NCBI RefSeq assembly: GCF_021729015.1
Contig: NZ_JAJQQZ010000005.1
Span: forward strand, 105,025 to 169,024
Source: Halobacterium rubrum
GTDB lineage: Archaea > Halobacteriota > Halobacteria > Halobacteriales > Halobacteriaceae
Length of the DNA stretch: 64,000 nucleotides
Reading direction: 5' to 3'
The notes below the pieces were generated by a model. The model made no database searches, had not been told where the DNA came from, and saw nothing but the letters and a program-made list of their open reading frames with translations. The position numbers and the translations under genes were made by a program. Below are positions 33,989-42,795 of the stretch, one piece after another (the stretch's first letter is position 1; each line of letters begins with the position of its first letter).

Positions 33989-34987
33989 CCGGTCAGACTA
34001 CCGGGCGAACCTGTAACTCTCTGAGGATTTCAACAGAGCCGTTCATCCTTGATGCCGCGGAGCGTGATTCCCTGACCGACCAAGAGATTAAAGCGGGAAA
34101 CCTGATGCGGGAAGCAGGAACAACAGTTATATTCCCCCGAATCAGGGATCCCTCACAGTCTGAATTTGGTGATTTTGAGGGTGGAGAGGAAGCGAGAGAT
34201 ATCCAGCATGAATTCGCTTGGGAATGGAGAAAGTACGTTCCAGACACGGAGAGTACTGTTGAAGTCGAAATATCTGAAGAGACTTCGACGTGGAGGACTG
34301 GTGGATACGACAATGGGGCCGATGATGACTATTATGAGCTACTGGTTGAGGGGCTGACTGGGATCTCGGACAACTACATCCGGGAAATGTTCTATAAACA
34401 GCACTTCTACTCAGAGCATCTGAAGGGGACGCATAGCTTCACCGGGACGTACTTCGACGTTGACGGGCTACTGGTGCGGGATAAAACAGTAGTTCCCTAT
34501 GAGATTAAGGAGAAATCAGCATACGAGGACGAGGGGGTCGAGCTGTTCGGGCTGGACGTAAGCCGTCTAATAGTCATGCTACGGACTAGCCTTGCTGAAG
34601 GTCTTGACCCAGTATACGTTGTCAGAGAGGTAGTTGAAGAAGAAGACATGCATGGATTTGATAGAGATTTCGTGGACTGGCACACTATTTCTGCCTCTGA
34701 TGTGATTCGTGCGTCAGCATGGCAGGTTCAGGGTGGTGGGCCCGGAATGGGCGGTGCCCGAACTCAAACATTGATGATCCCGAAATCAGAGTTTGATTCT
34801 CTGGCTCCTGCGAGCCTTGATCCGGACGAGTTTACGGATTTTGTAGGCAACTTCCAGCCACAGGTCTGAGCAAGATATTCATATCAAGGTGGCATCTCAG
34901 CCAGTCCTGTGTTGATTTCAACTGTAGCTGAAAAACGCTGCAGAGTATTTTGGATTGGTGGCCTTAGCCACACCCCCTTTGCAGCAA

Positions 34988-35003
34988 TCTGGACGTCTGG
35001 ACA
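34988..35003 (+). repeat. Tandem TCTGGACR pair upstream of the RadA-like gene
   Basis: TCTGGACG (34988-34995) and TCTGGACA (34996-35003) are identical to units before the Orc1/Cdc6 gene at 27387. They lie 43 bp before the ATG at 35047, where a regulator could bind. Confidence 0.65.
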
Positions 35004-35046
35004 CCACACGCCGAGGTATACGGAGAGACCTGCCGTTCGAGTAGGT

Positions 35047-35766
35047 ATGCGACCACCACGCCGACAGTCACGCCACGACCGGGGGAGAGTCAGTCCAGCT
35101 GACCTCCCCGAATTAGACGCCGAAGTCACGCTCCTCGAGGCCGAGGACACCGACGTGCGGCCGCCCTTGCACGCGCTCAGCATCAACGAGGTCCTGCTCT
35201 CGGGCGCGAGCGGTGAGAGTACCGCGACATGGGTCGATACCGGCCGGCACGCCCAGACGACGAGTCTCCACGACCTTGCGCCCGCCCCACGCGTCTTGGA
35301 CCGAATCCACGTCGCCCGCGGGTTCACCGCCTTCCAGCATCACGCCCTGATTCGGGAGGCGGTCGACCGGATCGACGCGACCACCGTTGCGGTCGTCGCC
35401 CCCGCTGTCGACGCCATTTACCGCGAGAGCGACCTCTCCCGGGAGCGAGCGCGCCAGTTCCTCCTGCGAACGGTCGCCCATCTTGCTCGAGTCGCCCGCC
35501 GGTACAACATCCCCGTCATCGTCTCGCGAGCCCGCGACGACGACCTCGGGAGCATCGTCGCGGAAGCCGCCAGCGACACCCTGACCTACCGGGAGACGCG
35601 TTGTGGGCCCCGGTTCGAAGGCAGCGACCACGAGACACTCGTCTACGACGTCGGTGACGGCTGGGTGCAGACGACGCTTGCGTACTGGCGGCAGGTCCTT
35701 GAGACGCGGCGGCCGCTGTACGCCAGCGCCGACGACGACGTCCCCACGCCGGGGGAGGTGGCGTAG
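35047..35766 (+). CDS. RadA/RecA-like protein of the plasmid replication module
   Basis: The 239-residue protein looks like a shortened RecA/RadB fold. HALSINEVLLSGASGESTAT stands where a P-loop would be (no classic GKT), VAVVAPAVDAIYRESDLSRE replaces the Walker B strand, and ARRYNIPVIVSRARDDD resembles the sensor strand with TNQ in RadA. The C-terminal strands GPRFEGSDHETLVYDVGDGW complete the fold. It is probably a recombination mediator or a structural protein of a replication complex. Start ATG 35047. The next gene begins directly after its stop. Confidence 0.55.
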   Translation: MRPPRRQSRHDRGRVSPADLPELDAEVTLLEAEDTDVRPPLHALSINEVLLSGASGESTATWVDTGRHAQTTSLHDLAPAPRVLDRIHVARGFTAFQHHALIREAVDRIDATTVAVVAPAVDAIYRESDLSRERARQFLLRTVAHLARVARRYNIPVIVSRARDDDLGSIVAEAASDTLTYRETRCGPRFEGSDHETLVYDVGDGWVQTTLAYWRQVLETRRPLYASADDDVPTPGEVA

Positions 35767-36102
35767 ATGGGGCGAACCAACCCGACGTATCGGGATACCC
35801 TCCGACACTTAGAGGACGACTGGCAGCCCTACCGACGCGCGCTTCGGCATCGCGACCAGGAACGCTTCGACGCCCTCTGGGGCTACACCCGAGACTATGC
35901 CGACGCGGCCGGCTACCTCTCCCACCCTGACCCATCGGTGGTGATGTTGTTCTCGATCTGTCTCGCCCAACAGCGTCAGCTAGACCGCCTCCTGGAGGCA
36001 GTCGAGCATCCAGACCCACCCACTGCGTCGACGGACGATGGAGCGCGCGAGCGGCCGACTGTCGCGAGTCTCACGGAGGACACCAATGGTGCTGACAACT
36101 GA
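35767..36102 (+). CDS. Small helical protein upstream of DNA polymerase B
   Basis: A 111-residue protein: TYRDTLRHLEDDWQPYRRAL, then FDALWGYTRDYADAAGYLSH and SVVMLFSICLAQQRQLDRLL, a helical bundle with an acidic tail. The ATG follows the RadA-like stop with no gap, and the 3' end overlaps the polymerase start by 17 bp. The arrangement suggests coordinated synthesis with the polymerase. No family name known to me. Confidence 0.75.
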   Translation: MGRTNPTYRDTLRHLEDDWQPYRRALRHRDQERFDALWGYTRDYADAAGYLSHPDPSVVMLFSICLAQQRQLDRLLEAVEHPDPPTASTDDGARERPTVASLTEDTNGADN

Positions 36103-38188
36103 GTTCTTGGACACCGGCGGCGTCCGCTACTGGGAACTCACCGACGATGGGGCGACTGCGTCGGCCGACCGCCAATACCGGCCCCGACTGTACGTCCGGG
36201 CGGACGACCGGCACAGCCTCAGTGACCTCCGCGAGTATCTTGGAGAGCATCCGGTGGTCGCCGGCGTCGAGGAACGCGAGTTCCGCCCGGGGTGGCGGGA
36301 GGACTACGAGCCGATGCTCCGAGTGGCCGTCGACCGCCTCCATCACCTGACGGAGATTGCCGAACAGGTCGCCCAGTACGGCAGGCCCGGCGGCTACCAG
36401 TGCTATAACGTCGACTTCAGCCGGGAATTCCGATACTGCTTAGAGACCGGTCGCGATGCCGTGCCAGCCCGGGAATTGGACGTGCTCCGGGTGGCCGCGC
36501 CGCGTGCGCAGGTTGCCGGCGTCGACCCGCTCCGCGAGGTCTCGGTCGGCGAGCTCACCTTCGAGGGCGTGCCCGAAGTGGTGGCCGCCGACGTGTCCGC
36601 CCGTATCCGGGACCGCGACCCGGACGTGCTGCAGGTGTCGAGCGCGGACCTCATACCACGGCTGTTCGCGACCGCGCCCGTCGACGAAGACGTCTATGCG
36701 CTCGGGCGGCGGCCCGGCTACACGAAACGTGCTGGCGCGTCGACGTACGAGAGTTACGGGCAGGTCGAGCACTCGCCCGCCCGGTACAGCATTCCGGGGC
36801 GGGTGATTGTCGACGAGTCGAATTCGTTTTTCCTCGAGGAAGCCGGTCTCTCGGGGATTCTGGACCTCGTCGAGCGGTCGGGGAAGCCACTGCAGGAGGC
36901 GGCGTGGGCGAGCATCGGGAACATTCTGACGGCCATCCAAATCCAGTACGCGGCCGACCGGGACGTCCTTGTGCCGTGGCGGTCGTGGCGCACCGAGCGG
37001 TTCAAGACAGCCAGTCAGTTGGATGCGGCCGACCGCGGCGGGTTCACCTTCGAGCCCGACGTCGGCGTCCACAAGACCGTCCACGAGTTAGACTTCTCGA
37101 GTCTCTACCCGAACATCATTCGCGAGCACAACATCAGCCCGGAGACCATCCGGTGTGACTGCCACCCCGACCGCGAAGACGTCCCCGGGCTCGGATACAG
37201 CATCTGTCCGGACGACGGCTACCTCCCGGAGGTCCTCAGCCCGATCATCGACGACCGCGCTGACATCAAGGACGAGCTCGCGACGACGGACGACCCGGAC
37301 CGCGTCGAGGAGTTGGAAGCCCGGTCGGCGGCCCTAAAGTGGATACTCGTCTCCTGCTTCGGCTACCAGGGGTTCTCCAATGCGAAGTTCGGCCGTATCG
37401 AGGCCCACGAAGCCATCAACGCCTACGCTCGCGAGATTCTCTTGGACGCGAAAGCCGCCTTCGAGGAGGCCGGCTACCGCGTTGTTCACGGCATCATCGA
37501 CTCGATCTGGGTGCAGCCCCGGGAGGACGTTGAGCAGGAGCCGGTCGAAGCGGTCGCTCGCGAGGTCTCGGAGGCGACCGGCATCGAGCTGGAACACGAG
37601 GGTGTCTACGACTGGGTGGCGTTCTGTCCGACCGCTGACGGCCGAGACGGCGCGCTCACCAAGTATTTCGGCCGCCAGCAGTCTGGCGAGTACAAGTATC
37701 GAGGCCTCGAGTGCCGGCAGCGCAGCACTCCGCCCTGGATTGCGGACCTCCAGCGTGAGCTCATCGAGGTCTACGACGAGACCAGGGAGACGGACGCGGT
37801 CCTCGCCCGGGTGCTGGATGCTATCGGCGGCCTCCGGGCCGGTCGCGTTGAGCCTGGCGAGCTCGCGATTCGCAATCGCGTGACGAAGACGCCCGCGGAG
37901 TATGGGCATGAGACGCGGAACGTGGCCGCGCTCCGGCGGGCGGAGGACAGCGTCGGCGGTATCGCCCCCGGGGAGGATGTGGAGTACGTAGTCGTCGACG
38001 ACGAGAAAGCGTCCCGTGACCGGGTGGAGTTGCGCTCGGAGGACCCGCAGGATTACGACACGGAGTTCTACGTGGAGTTGGTTGCACGGGCGGCAGCGGG
38101 GGTTCTGGGGCCGTTCGGGTACACGCAAGAAGACGTCATCTCCGGCGTCGAGTCCACGCAGCAACTTGAGCTCACGACTCCGCGGTAG
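36086..38188 (+). CDS. polB: Family B DNA polymerase (plasmid type)
   Basis: The 700-residue protein has polymerase motif A ELDFSSLYPNIIREHNISPE (about residue 335), motif B ALKWILVSCFGYQGFSNAKF (about 420) and motif C VVHGIIDSIWVQ (about 467). In motif C the usual YxDTDS reads HGIIDS: the catalytic second Asp is kept, but the first Asp is Ile. The N-terminal 300 residues correspond to the exonuclease-like domain, although I do not see a convincing DIE (Exo I) motif, so proofreading may be absent. Start at 36086. It is part of an operon with the RadA-like and helical proteins. Confidence 0.9.
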   Translation: MVLTTEFLDTGGVRYWELTDDGATASADRQYRPRLYVRADDRHSLSDLREYLGEHPVVAGVEEREFRPGWREDYEPMLRVAVDRLHHLTEIAEQVAQYGRPGGYQCYNVDFSREFRYCLETGRDAVPARELDVLRVAAPRAQVAGVDPLREVSVGELTFEGVPEVVAADVSARIRDRDPDVLQVSSADLIPRLFATAPVDEDVYALGRRPGYTKRAGASTYESYGQVEHSPARYSIPGRVIVDESNSFFLEEAGLSGILDLVERSGKPLQEAAWASIGNILTAIQIQYAADRDVLVPWRSWRTERFKTASQLDAADRGGFTFEPDVGVHKTVHELDFSSLYPNIIREHNISPETIRCDCHPDREDVPGLGYSICPDDGYLPEVLSPIIDDRADIKDELATTDDPDRVEELEARSAALKWILVSCFGYQGFSNAKFGRIEAHEAINAYAREILLDAKAAFEEAGYRVVHGIIDSIWVQPREDVEQEPVEAVAREVSEATGIELEHEGVYDWVAFCPTADGRDGALTKYFGRQQSGEYKYRGLECRQRSTPPWIADLQRELIEVYDETRETDAVLARVLDAIGGLRAGRVEPGELAIRNRVTKTPAEYGHETRNVAALRRAEDSVGGIAPGEDVEYVVVDDEKASRDRVELRSEDPQDYDTEFYVELVARAAAGVLGPFGYTQEDVISGVESTQQLELTTPR

Positions 38189-38292
38189 CAACCCCTTCTC
38201 GGGTTCTACCCCAGTTGCGTGTAACTCTCCAAATATATGCACAGCTTCAAGTAGTGATATGATTTATACGGCGGGTCGAAATTAACTAGAGT

Positions 38293-40689
38293 ATGCGTCG
38301 CAGAACGTTCCTCAAGACGCTCAGTACAGGCACGCTCACCGCCGCCGTCGGCACCCCCGCACTCTCCGAAGCGACGGGCGCGGCCACCACCGTCGACGCC
38401 CTGGAGTTCGACTCAACGAGCTCGCTACTGGACGCCAACCAGAACTACCTCACCGACGACTCCACTATCGCCGTCACCGCCGAATCCACCGCCTACAATG
38501 AGGACGCCGACGACAACGGTGATGCCACCTTCTACGACAGCGACACCCCCATCCCGCTCGTCGCTGTCGACGGCGCCGTCGTCGGCTTCGGCGCCACCCT
38601 CGTCTCCGACCAGGCGAACTTCCAGAGTGGCAACGAGGAGTTCCTTCTGAACGTCTGGGACGCCCACCTCGGCGGGTCTGGAACCGTCCTCTTCGACAAA
38701 GGCCACGACCAGTACCACACCCTCACTGACTTCGGGAACATGAAGCGGTACGCCGAAACCCAGCAGAACTACACCGTCACAGCCACCAGCACGCTCACGG
38801 ACGACCTCTCCGGGGCGGATGCGGTATGGCTCACGGGGCCGGCGACCGCGTTCAGTAGCAGCGAACTGGACGCCCTCTCGTCGTTCGTGGCGGACGGCGG
38901 CGCCGTGTTCATCCACGACCGCGCCGACTACCAGAACCAGGACGAAACCGCGAACCTGAACGCCATCGCCGACGCGCTCGGCCTCACGTTCCGGTTCAAC
39001 GACGACCAGGTCGTCGACAACGACACCAACGGCGGCGCGTTCTACAAGCCAACGACCACCCAGTTCGACACCACGTTCGACTATTTCGCCGACCGCGAAG
39101 GCCTGGAGATCGACCCCGGCACCGACCACATCGTCGACGTCGTCGACATCGCGGACGGCGACACTGTCGACGTCCTCTTCGACAGCGGCCGCCGCGAACC
39201 CATCCGCGTCCTCGGCATCGACACCCCCGAGAAGGCGGCGAACCAGCAGTACGAGACCACCCAGGAGTGGGAAGGCCTCGAGTCCCTGGACTACCTCGCC
39301 ACCTGGGGCACCAATGCCACCGACTACGCGAAAGGCGAGCTCACCGACGAAACCGTCCGTATCGCCTTCGATGACGAGGAACCCGGCATCTTCGACGAGT
39401 TCGGCCGCCTGCTGGCGTACATCTACTACGACGACACCGACGATGGCAGCCGGGACGCGTTCTACAACCGCCGCACCATCGAGAACGGCTACGCCCGCAT
39501 CTACAGTTCGGGGTTCAGCAAGCACGAGTCCTTCTGGGATGCCGAGAACGCCGCCCGCACGAACGGCGCCGGCCTCTGGGGAGAGAGCGACCCCGCGAAC
39601 TCCACGGAGATCCGGAACCGCACTGTCGAGGAGGTGTTCCTACCGACGACCACCAGCGTGCGGACGAGCAGTGGTGCTATCGACCGCTCCCGGGTGCCCG
39701 TCACGGCGGAGTCGACCGCCGCCCAGTCGGGCGGGAGTGTCTCCTATTTGTCGGAGATTCCGCTGGTTGGCGTCGACGAAGACGCCCGCGTGGGCGTGGT
39801 GGGGAGTCCGCTCGTCGACGAGGCCTACGAGGCCGACGAGGGCTACGGTGTCGACACGTCCGGCTACGAGAACTTCGTGCTGACGACGAACCTCATCGAC
39901 TACCTCGGGGCAGCATCCGGCGACGTGTTGATTGACGGCGGCCACGGACAGTTCAGCGCCGACTACGGTCTCTCCAGCGAAGACGCGGCGTACTACCAGC
40001 GGTATCTGGAGGGTGTCGGGCTGGGCTTCGAGCAGGTGAACACCTTGACCACGGACAACCTCTCGCGGGGCCGGACGCTCATTGTAACCTCGCCGCCTGA
40101 GGCGTTCTCGAGCAGCGAGCTCGATGCGCTGTCGTCGTTCCGGGACAACGGCGGGAGCATCATCCTGGTGGGGAGTAGCGAGGCGTCCGCGGACGCAGTG
40201 GCGAATCTGAACGAGGTCGCGAACGCGCTCGGGAGTGACCTCCGCGTGAACGCCGACGCGGTGACGGACTCGAGCAACAACGTGAACAGCGACGAGACGG
40301 TCCCGACGACGACGCAGTTCGACGGGTCGTTCCCGCTGTACGACCCGTACAGTGGTGAGGGAAGCATCGCAGTGCAGACGGTTCACGAGGACGCCGCTGG
40401 CGACGAGTACGACAATCTGAATGACGAGTACGTGGTGTTCGAGAACCCCGAGAACGCCAGTATCGACCTCACGGGGTACGCGGTCGAGGACGAGGCCGAC
40501 CAGCGGTATGAGTTCCCAGACGGCTTCACGCTCGGTGCCGGCGAAACGGTCACGCTCCACACGGGCAGTGGGACGGATACGTCGACAGACCTCTACTGGG
40601 GCAGTGGGTCGCCGATCTGGAACAACAGCGGAGACACGGTCTACGTGTTCGACGATGCGGGGACTATCGTCGTGGAGTACCCCTACTGA
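38293..40689 (+). CDS. Tat-exported nuclease: SNase domain between two DUF4350-like repeats, lamin-tail C-terminus
   Basis: The 798-residue protein starts with a twin-arginine signal (MRRRTFLKTLSTGTLTAAVG). Residues about 35 to 265 and 465 to 670 are related repeats; each ends with the shared FSSSELDALSSF helix, a GG strand, then NLN-xA-ALG, as in DUF4350/ThuA-like domains. Between them (about 275 to 440) is a staphylococcal nuclease domain: VVDIADGDTVDV, PIRVLGIDTPE, DEFGRLLAYIYY and ENGYARIY, with the R and E of the active site. The last 110 residues resemble a lamin-tail domain (YVVFENPENASIDLTGYAVE, YEFPDGFTLGAGETVTLH). It probably degrades nucleic acid outside the cell. Confidence 0.88.
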   Translation: MRRRTFLKTLSTGTLTAAVGTPALSEATGAATTVDALEFDSTSSLLDANQNYLTDDSTIAVTAESTAYNEDADDNGDATFYDSDTPIPLVAVDGAVVGFGATLVSDQANFQSGNEEFLLNVWDAHLGGSGTVLFDKGHDQYHTLTDFGNMKRYAETQQNYTVTATSTLTDDLSGADAVWLTGPATAFSSSELDALSSFVADGGAVFIHDRADYQNQDETANLNAIADALGLTFRFNDDQVVDNDTNGGAFYKPTTTQFDTTFDYFADREGLEIDPGTDHIVDVVDIADGDTVDVLFDSGRREPIRVLGIDTPEKAANQQYETTQEWEGLESLDYLATWGTNATDYAKGELTDETVRIAFDDEEPGIFDEFGRLLAYIYYDDTDDGSRDAFYNRRTIENGYARIYSSGFSKHESFWDAENAARTNGAGLWGESDPANSTEIRNRTVEEVFLPTTTSVRTSSGAIDRSRVPVTAESTAAQSGGSVSYLSEIPLVGVDEDARVGVVGSPLVDEAYEADEGYGVDTSGYENFVLTTNLIDYLGAASGDVLIDGGHGQFSADYGLSSEDAAYYQRYLEGVGLGFEQVNTLTTDNLSRGRTLIVTSPPEAFSSSELDALSSFRDNGGSIILVGSSEASADAVANLNEVANALGSDLRVNADAVTDSSNNVNSDETVPTTTQFDGSFPLYDPYSGEGSIAVQTVHEDAAGDEYDNLNDEYVVFENPENASIDLTGYAVEDEADQRYEFPDGFTLGAGETVTLHTGSGTDTSTDLYWGSGSPIWNNSGDTVYVFDDAGTIVVEYPY

Positions 40690-41066
40690 GAGGGAGTGGG
40701 GGTCGCGTCGTCGGTGACGCCGGCTGCGGCTTTCGCGTCGCTCCAGCCGTCGAATCGCTTGGCTATTGTTTCAGCGGTGGGGTTGCGGTCGGCCTGGTCG
40801 TACTCCTGCATCGTCGGGTCCGGGCCAATTTCTTCAGCGGCGGCCTGAAGCGCCTCGATGCAGTCCGTTTCAGTGAATCGGATGCGGGGGGCGCGGTCGG
40901 CGTCGAGGTAGTCGAGAGCGTTCAGCCAGGTGCCGTACCGTGCGATGATGGTGTTGTAGGATGGCGAGCGGTCGAGGGCTTTGTACTCGTCGACGGTCGG
41001 GGCGTGGCCGAGCTCGTCAGCGGCCTCCTGTAGGGCTTCCAGGCATGTCTCTCTCGAGATCGACAT
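40683..41066 (-). CDS. Homing-endonuclease-associated-repeat protein
   Basis: The 127-residue protein has two copies of a helical repeat: CLEALQEAADELGHAPTVDE with YNTIIARYGTWLNALDYL, then CIEALQAAAEEIGPDPTMQE with AETIAKRFDGWSDAKAAAG. This is the homing-endonuclease-associated repeat (HNH repeat), a DNA-binding unit often without nuclease. Its stop overlaps the end of the nuclease gene by 7 bp from the other strand. It lies next to the origin and might read origin DNA. Confidence 0.85.
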   Translation of the reverse strand: MSISRETCLEALQEAADELGHAPTVDEYKALDRSPSYNTIIARYGTWLNALDYLDADRAPRIRFTETDCIEALQAAAEEIGPDPTMQEYDQADRNPTAETIAKRFDGWSDAKAAAGVTDDATPTPSQ

Positions 41067-41161
41067 TCAAATTCCAGCACCAAGCGGACAGTAATAAGGC
41101 TGGTGTTGCAGGACTTCTGGACTATGGTGGTGCCAGGGGACGGCGTAGCGTGAGGCGCAAG

Positions 41162-41372
41162 GATACTTCGAAGACGGGGTGTGGTCGGGCAGAAAGATAC
41201 TTCGATGACGGGGTGGGGTGGAGGAGTCAATGATACTTCGAACACGGGGTGTGCTAGTCGAGCGGAATGATACTTCGAAAACGGGGTCCCCTGACATAGT
41301 TGTGGGTCAAATAACCGCGTTTGAACGGCCATACAGAGCATAAGAGATGATGTTACTTCGAACCCGGTGGCG
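41162..41372 (+). repeat. Origin recognition boxes upstream of orc1/cdc6
   Basis: Four direct copies of GATACTTCGAANACGGGGT at 41162, 41196, 41232 and 41269 (spacing 34, 36 and 37 bp), and a degenerate fifth (GTTACTTCGAACCCGGTGG) at 41352. The same sequence occurs inverted three times, and once direct, downstream of the gene. They match the organisation of archaeal origin recognition boxes with a G-rich end. Confidence 0.85.
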
Positions 41373-41406
41373 TAGTTTTATATGCCGGGCAGGAGCAGGA
41401 TGGACC

Positions 41407-42777
41407 ATGACCGACGGCGAAGGAAGCAACTCTCTCCCGGGCAACGACGGAGGAGACGACGATGCACTCTCGGTCAGAGGCATGATCGAGCAGGCAGTCG
41501 AGGAATCTGTATTCAGAGACCGGAACCTCGTCGAACCAGACACCATCATCGACCGCGACCGAATCGTCGGTCGGGATGAACAGCTCCGGAAAGTCGTCTC
41601 CAACCTCCGGAAGGTGTTAAACGAGAACCGACCCCCGAACCTACTGCTGTACGGGCCAGCAGGCACCGGGAAATCCCTGATATTCGACGCAGTCGCCCGC
41701 CAAATCAAGGACATCTCCCAGCAGAAAGGCTACAATTTCGGCACCCTTCGAATCAACTGTCAGAACCTGAATAGCCAGGACGAGGCCGTCTACGCGCTGG
41801 TTCGAGAAGCCGCCCATGACCTCGGAGAAGACGTCGGCGTTGCCCGACGCGGCATCTCTACCAGCGAGAAGTACGACCGGCTCTACGAGCTCCTCGACGA
41901 AGGCTACGACTCCGTCGTGTTCGTCCTGGACGAAATCGACCTCTTGCAGGGCCGTCGGTCGACCTCACGCGAGCCTGCGTACTCAGACCTCATCTATCAA
42001 CTGAGCCGCGCAACGACGGAAAGCATCGACATTCAAGTGTCCGTCGCCGCGCTCACGAACGACCCTGAGTTCATGAACAACCTCGACGCTCGGGCCGAGA
42101 GCTCATTCAACCCCCGGGACATCCCCTTCTCCGACTACGACGCAACCCAGCTTCGCGAAATCCTCTGGAACCGGGAGGACGCGTTCATCGACGATGCCCT
42201 CTCCGAGGACGTCATTCCGTTGACGGCGGGGTTCGCTGCCCAGAGCCACGGGGATGCTCGAAAGGCGATTGATTTGCTCCGGAAAGCCGGGGATGTAGCC
42301 AACACGGAAGGCGATCTGACGGTCACTGAGGACCACGTTCGGGAAGCCCAGAAAGACGTCGAGACCGACCGGTCGCTGAAGCTACTCGAGGGCCTGACGA
42401 CTCAGAAGAAACTCTCGCTGTATGCGACAGCAGCGGTCGCAGACTTTGGCCGGGACTCGTCGACGACTGCGTCCTCTCGGGTGGCCTTTCCGGTCTACCA
42501 ATATCTCGCGGAATCCTTAGACGCCGACACTCGGACGCGAGAGACGTTCAATAACTACGTTCGAGAGGTCGGGACCTACGGCCAATTGGACCACAAGCGG
42601 AAGAGCCTCGGTGGGAAGCAGGGCGGCGGAATGTACTTGATGTACGAGTTCTCTCGCGACCCTGCGGAGATCAAGAGTCGCTTGGAAGAGGACGAACGAT
42701 TGGCCGAGCTTGATGACCACCAAGAGGAGCTTGAGCAGGTGATTCGAGCGCAGAAGCGGAAGTTCGCGGACGAGTAG
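41407..42777 (+). CDS. orc1/cdc6: Orc1/Cdc6 replication initiator
   Basis: The 456-residue protein has a full AAA+ core. VGRDEQLRKVVSNLRKVL precedes Walker A LLYGPAGTGKSL (about residue 82), Walker B SVVFVLDEIDLLQG (about 176), sensor 1 SVAALTNDPEF, the arginine-finger region and sensor 2 GDARKAIDLLRKAGD. A C-terminal winged helix (about 320 to 440, LYATAAVADFG; YVREVGTYGQLDHKRKSLGG) follows. The helical N-terminus includes IIDRDRIVGRDEQ, the usual start of the fold. It is flanked by repeat boxes on both sides and is the likely initiator of this replicon. Confidence 0.95.
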   Translation: MTDGEGSNSLPGNDGGDDDALSVRGMIEQAVEESVFRDRNLVEPDTIIDRDRIVGRDEQLRKVVSNLRKVLNENRPPNLLLYGPAGTGKSLIFDAVARQIKDISQQKGYNFGTLRINCQNLNSQDEAVYALVREAAHDLGEDVGVARRGISTSEKYDRLYELLDEGYDSVVFVLDEIDLLQGRRSTSREPAYSDLIYQLSRATTESIDIQVSVAALTNDPEFMNNLDARAESSFNPRDIPFSDYDATQLREILWNREDAFIDDALSEDVIPLTAGFAAQSHGDARKAIDLLRKAGDVANTEGDLTVTEDHVREAQKDVETDRSLKLLEGLTTQKKLSLYATAAVADFGRDSSTTASSRVAFPVYQYLAESLDADTRTRETFNNYVREVGTYGQLDHKRKSLGGKQGGGMYLMYEFSRDPAEIKSRLEEDERLAELDDHQEELEQVIRAQKRKFADE

Positions 42778-42795
42778 TCGGGTGTCGTCGACGGG

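Larger units (their letters stand above)
32775..34040 (-). mobile_element. IS5-type insertion sequence with extra gene (1266 bp)
   Basis: Terminal inverted repeats of about 17 bp: GGCCCTGTTGAAATCCT at the left end and, as its reverse complement, AGGATTTCAACAGAGCC at the right. One mismatch is seen between them (C/T). The transposase occupies 33167-33988 (minus strand), and a small membrane-protein gene fills the left third. The element disrupts the nuclease gene. Confidence 0.9.
32767..34048 (+). repeat. 8-bp target-site duplication GTTCATCC
   Basis: GTTCATCC occurs at 32767-32774 and again at 34041-34048, directly bordering the inverted repeats of the IS. An 8-bp duplication is usual for the ISH1 group of the IS5 family. 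Its perfect match suggests recent insertion. Confidence 0.9.
32576..34869 (+). pseudogene. PD-(D/E)xK nuclease gene interrupted by an IS5-type element
   Basis: The 5' part (32576-32774) and 3' part (34049-34869) belong to one frame. Removing the IS and one 8-bp target duplicate gives exactly 1020 bp, an uninterrupted 339-residue protein joining NIYTF to ILDAAERDSL. The restored protein has an acidic N-terminus and a catalytic-looking region FDVDGLLV then VPYEIKEKSAYEDE (about residues 201 to 223), the D and ExK of PD-(D/E)xK nucleases. It lies next to the methyltransferase cluster and was probably a second nuclease. As it stands the 5' part ends after 69 residues (IRPC then stop). The 3' part has an in-frame ATG at 34105 and might still make a truncated protein containing the nuclease motif. 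Confidence 0.88.

Noticed and set aside
38425..39525. Minus-strand open frame of 366 codons
   Set aside because: Antisense to the secreted nuclease, whose Tat signal and SNase motifs are convincing. The antisense product is low-complexity Val/Asp/Gly.
41162..41372. Repeats read as a CRISPR array
   Set aside because: The units are only about 20 bp with 14-17 bp between, some are degenerate, and inverted copies lie on the other side of an Orc1/Cdc6 gene. They are origin boxes. No other CRISPR-like array or cas gene was seen.
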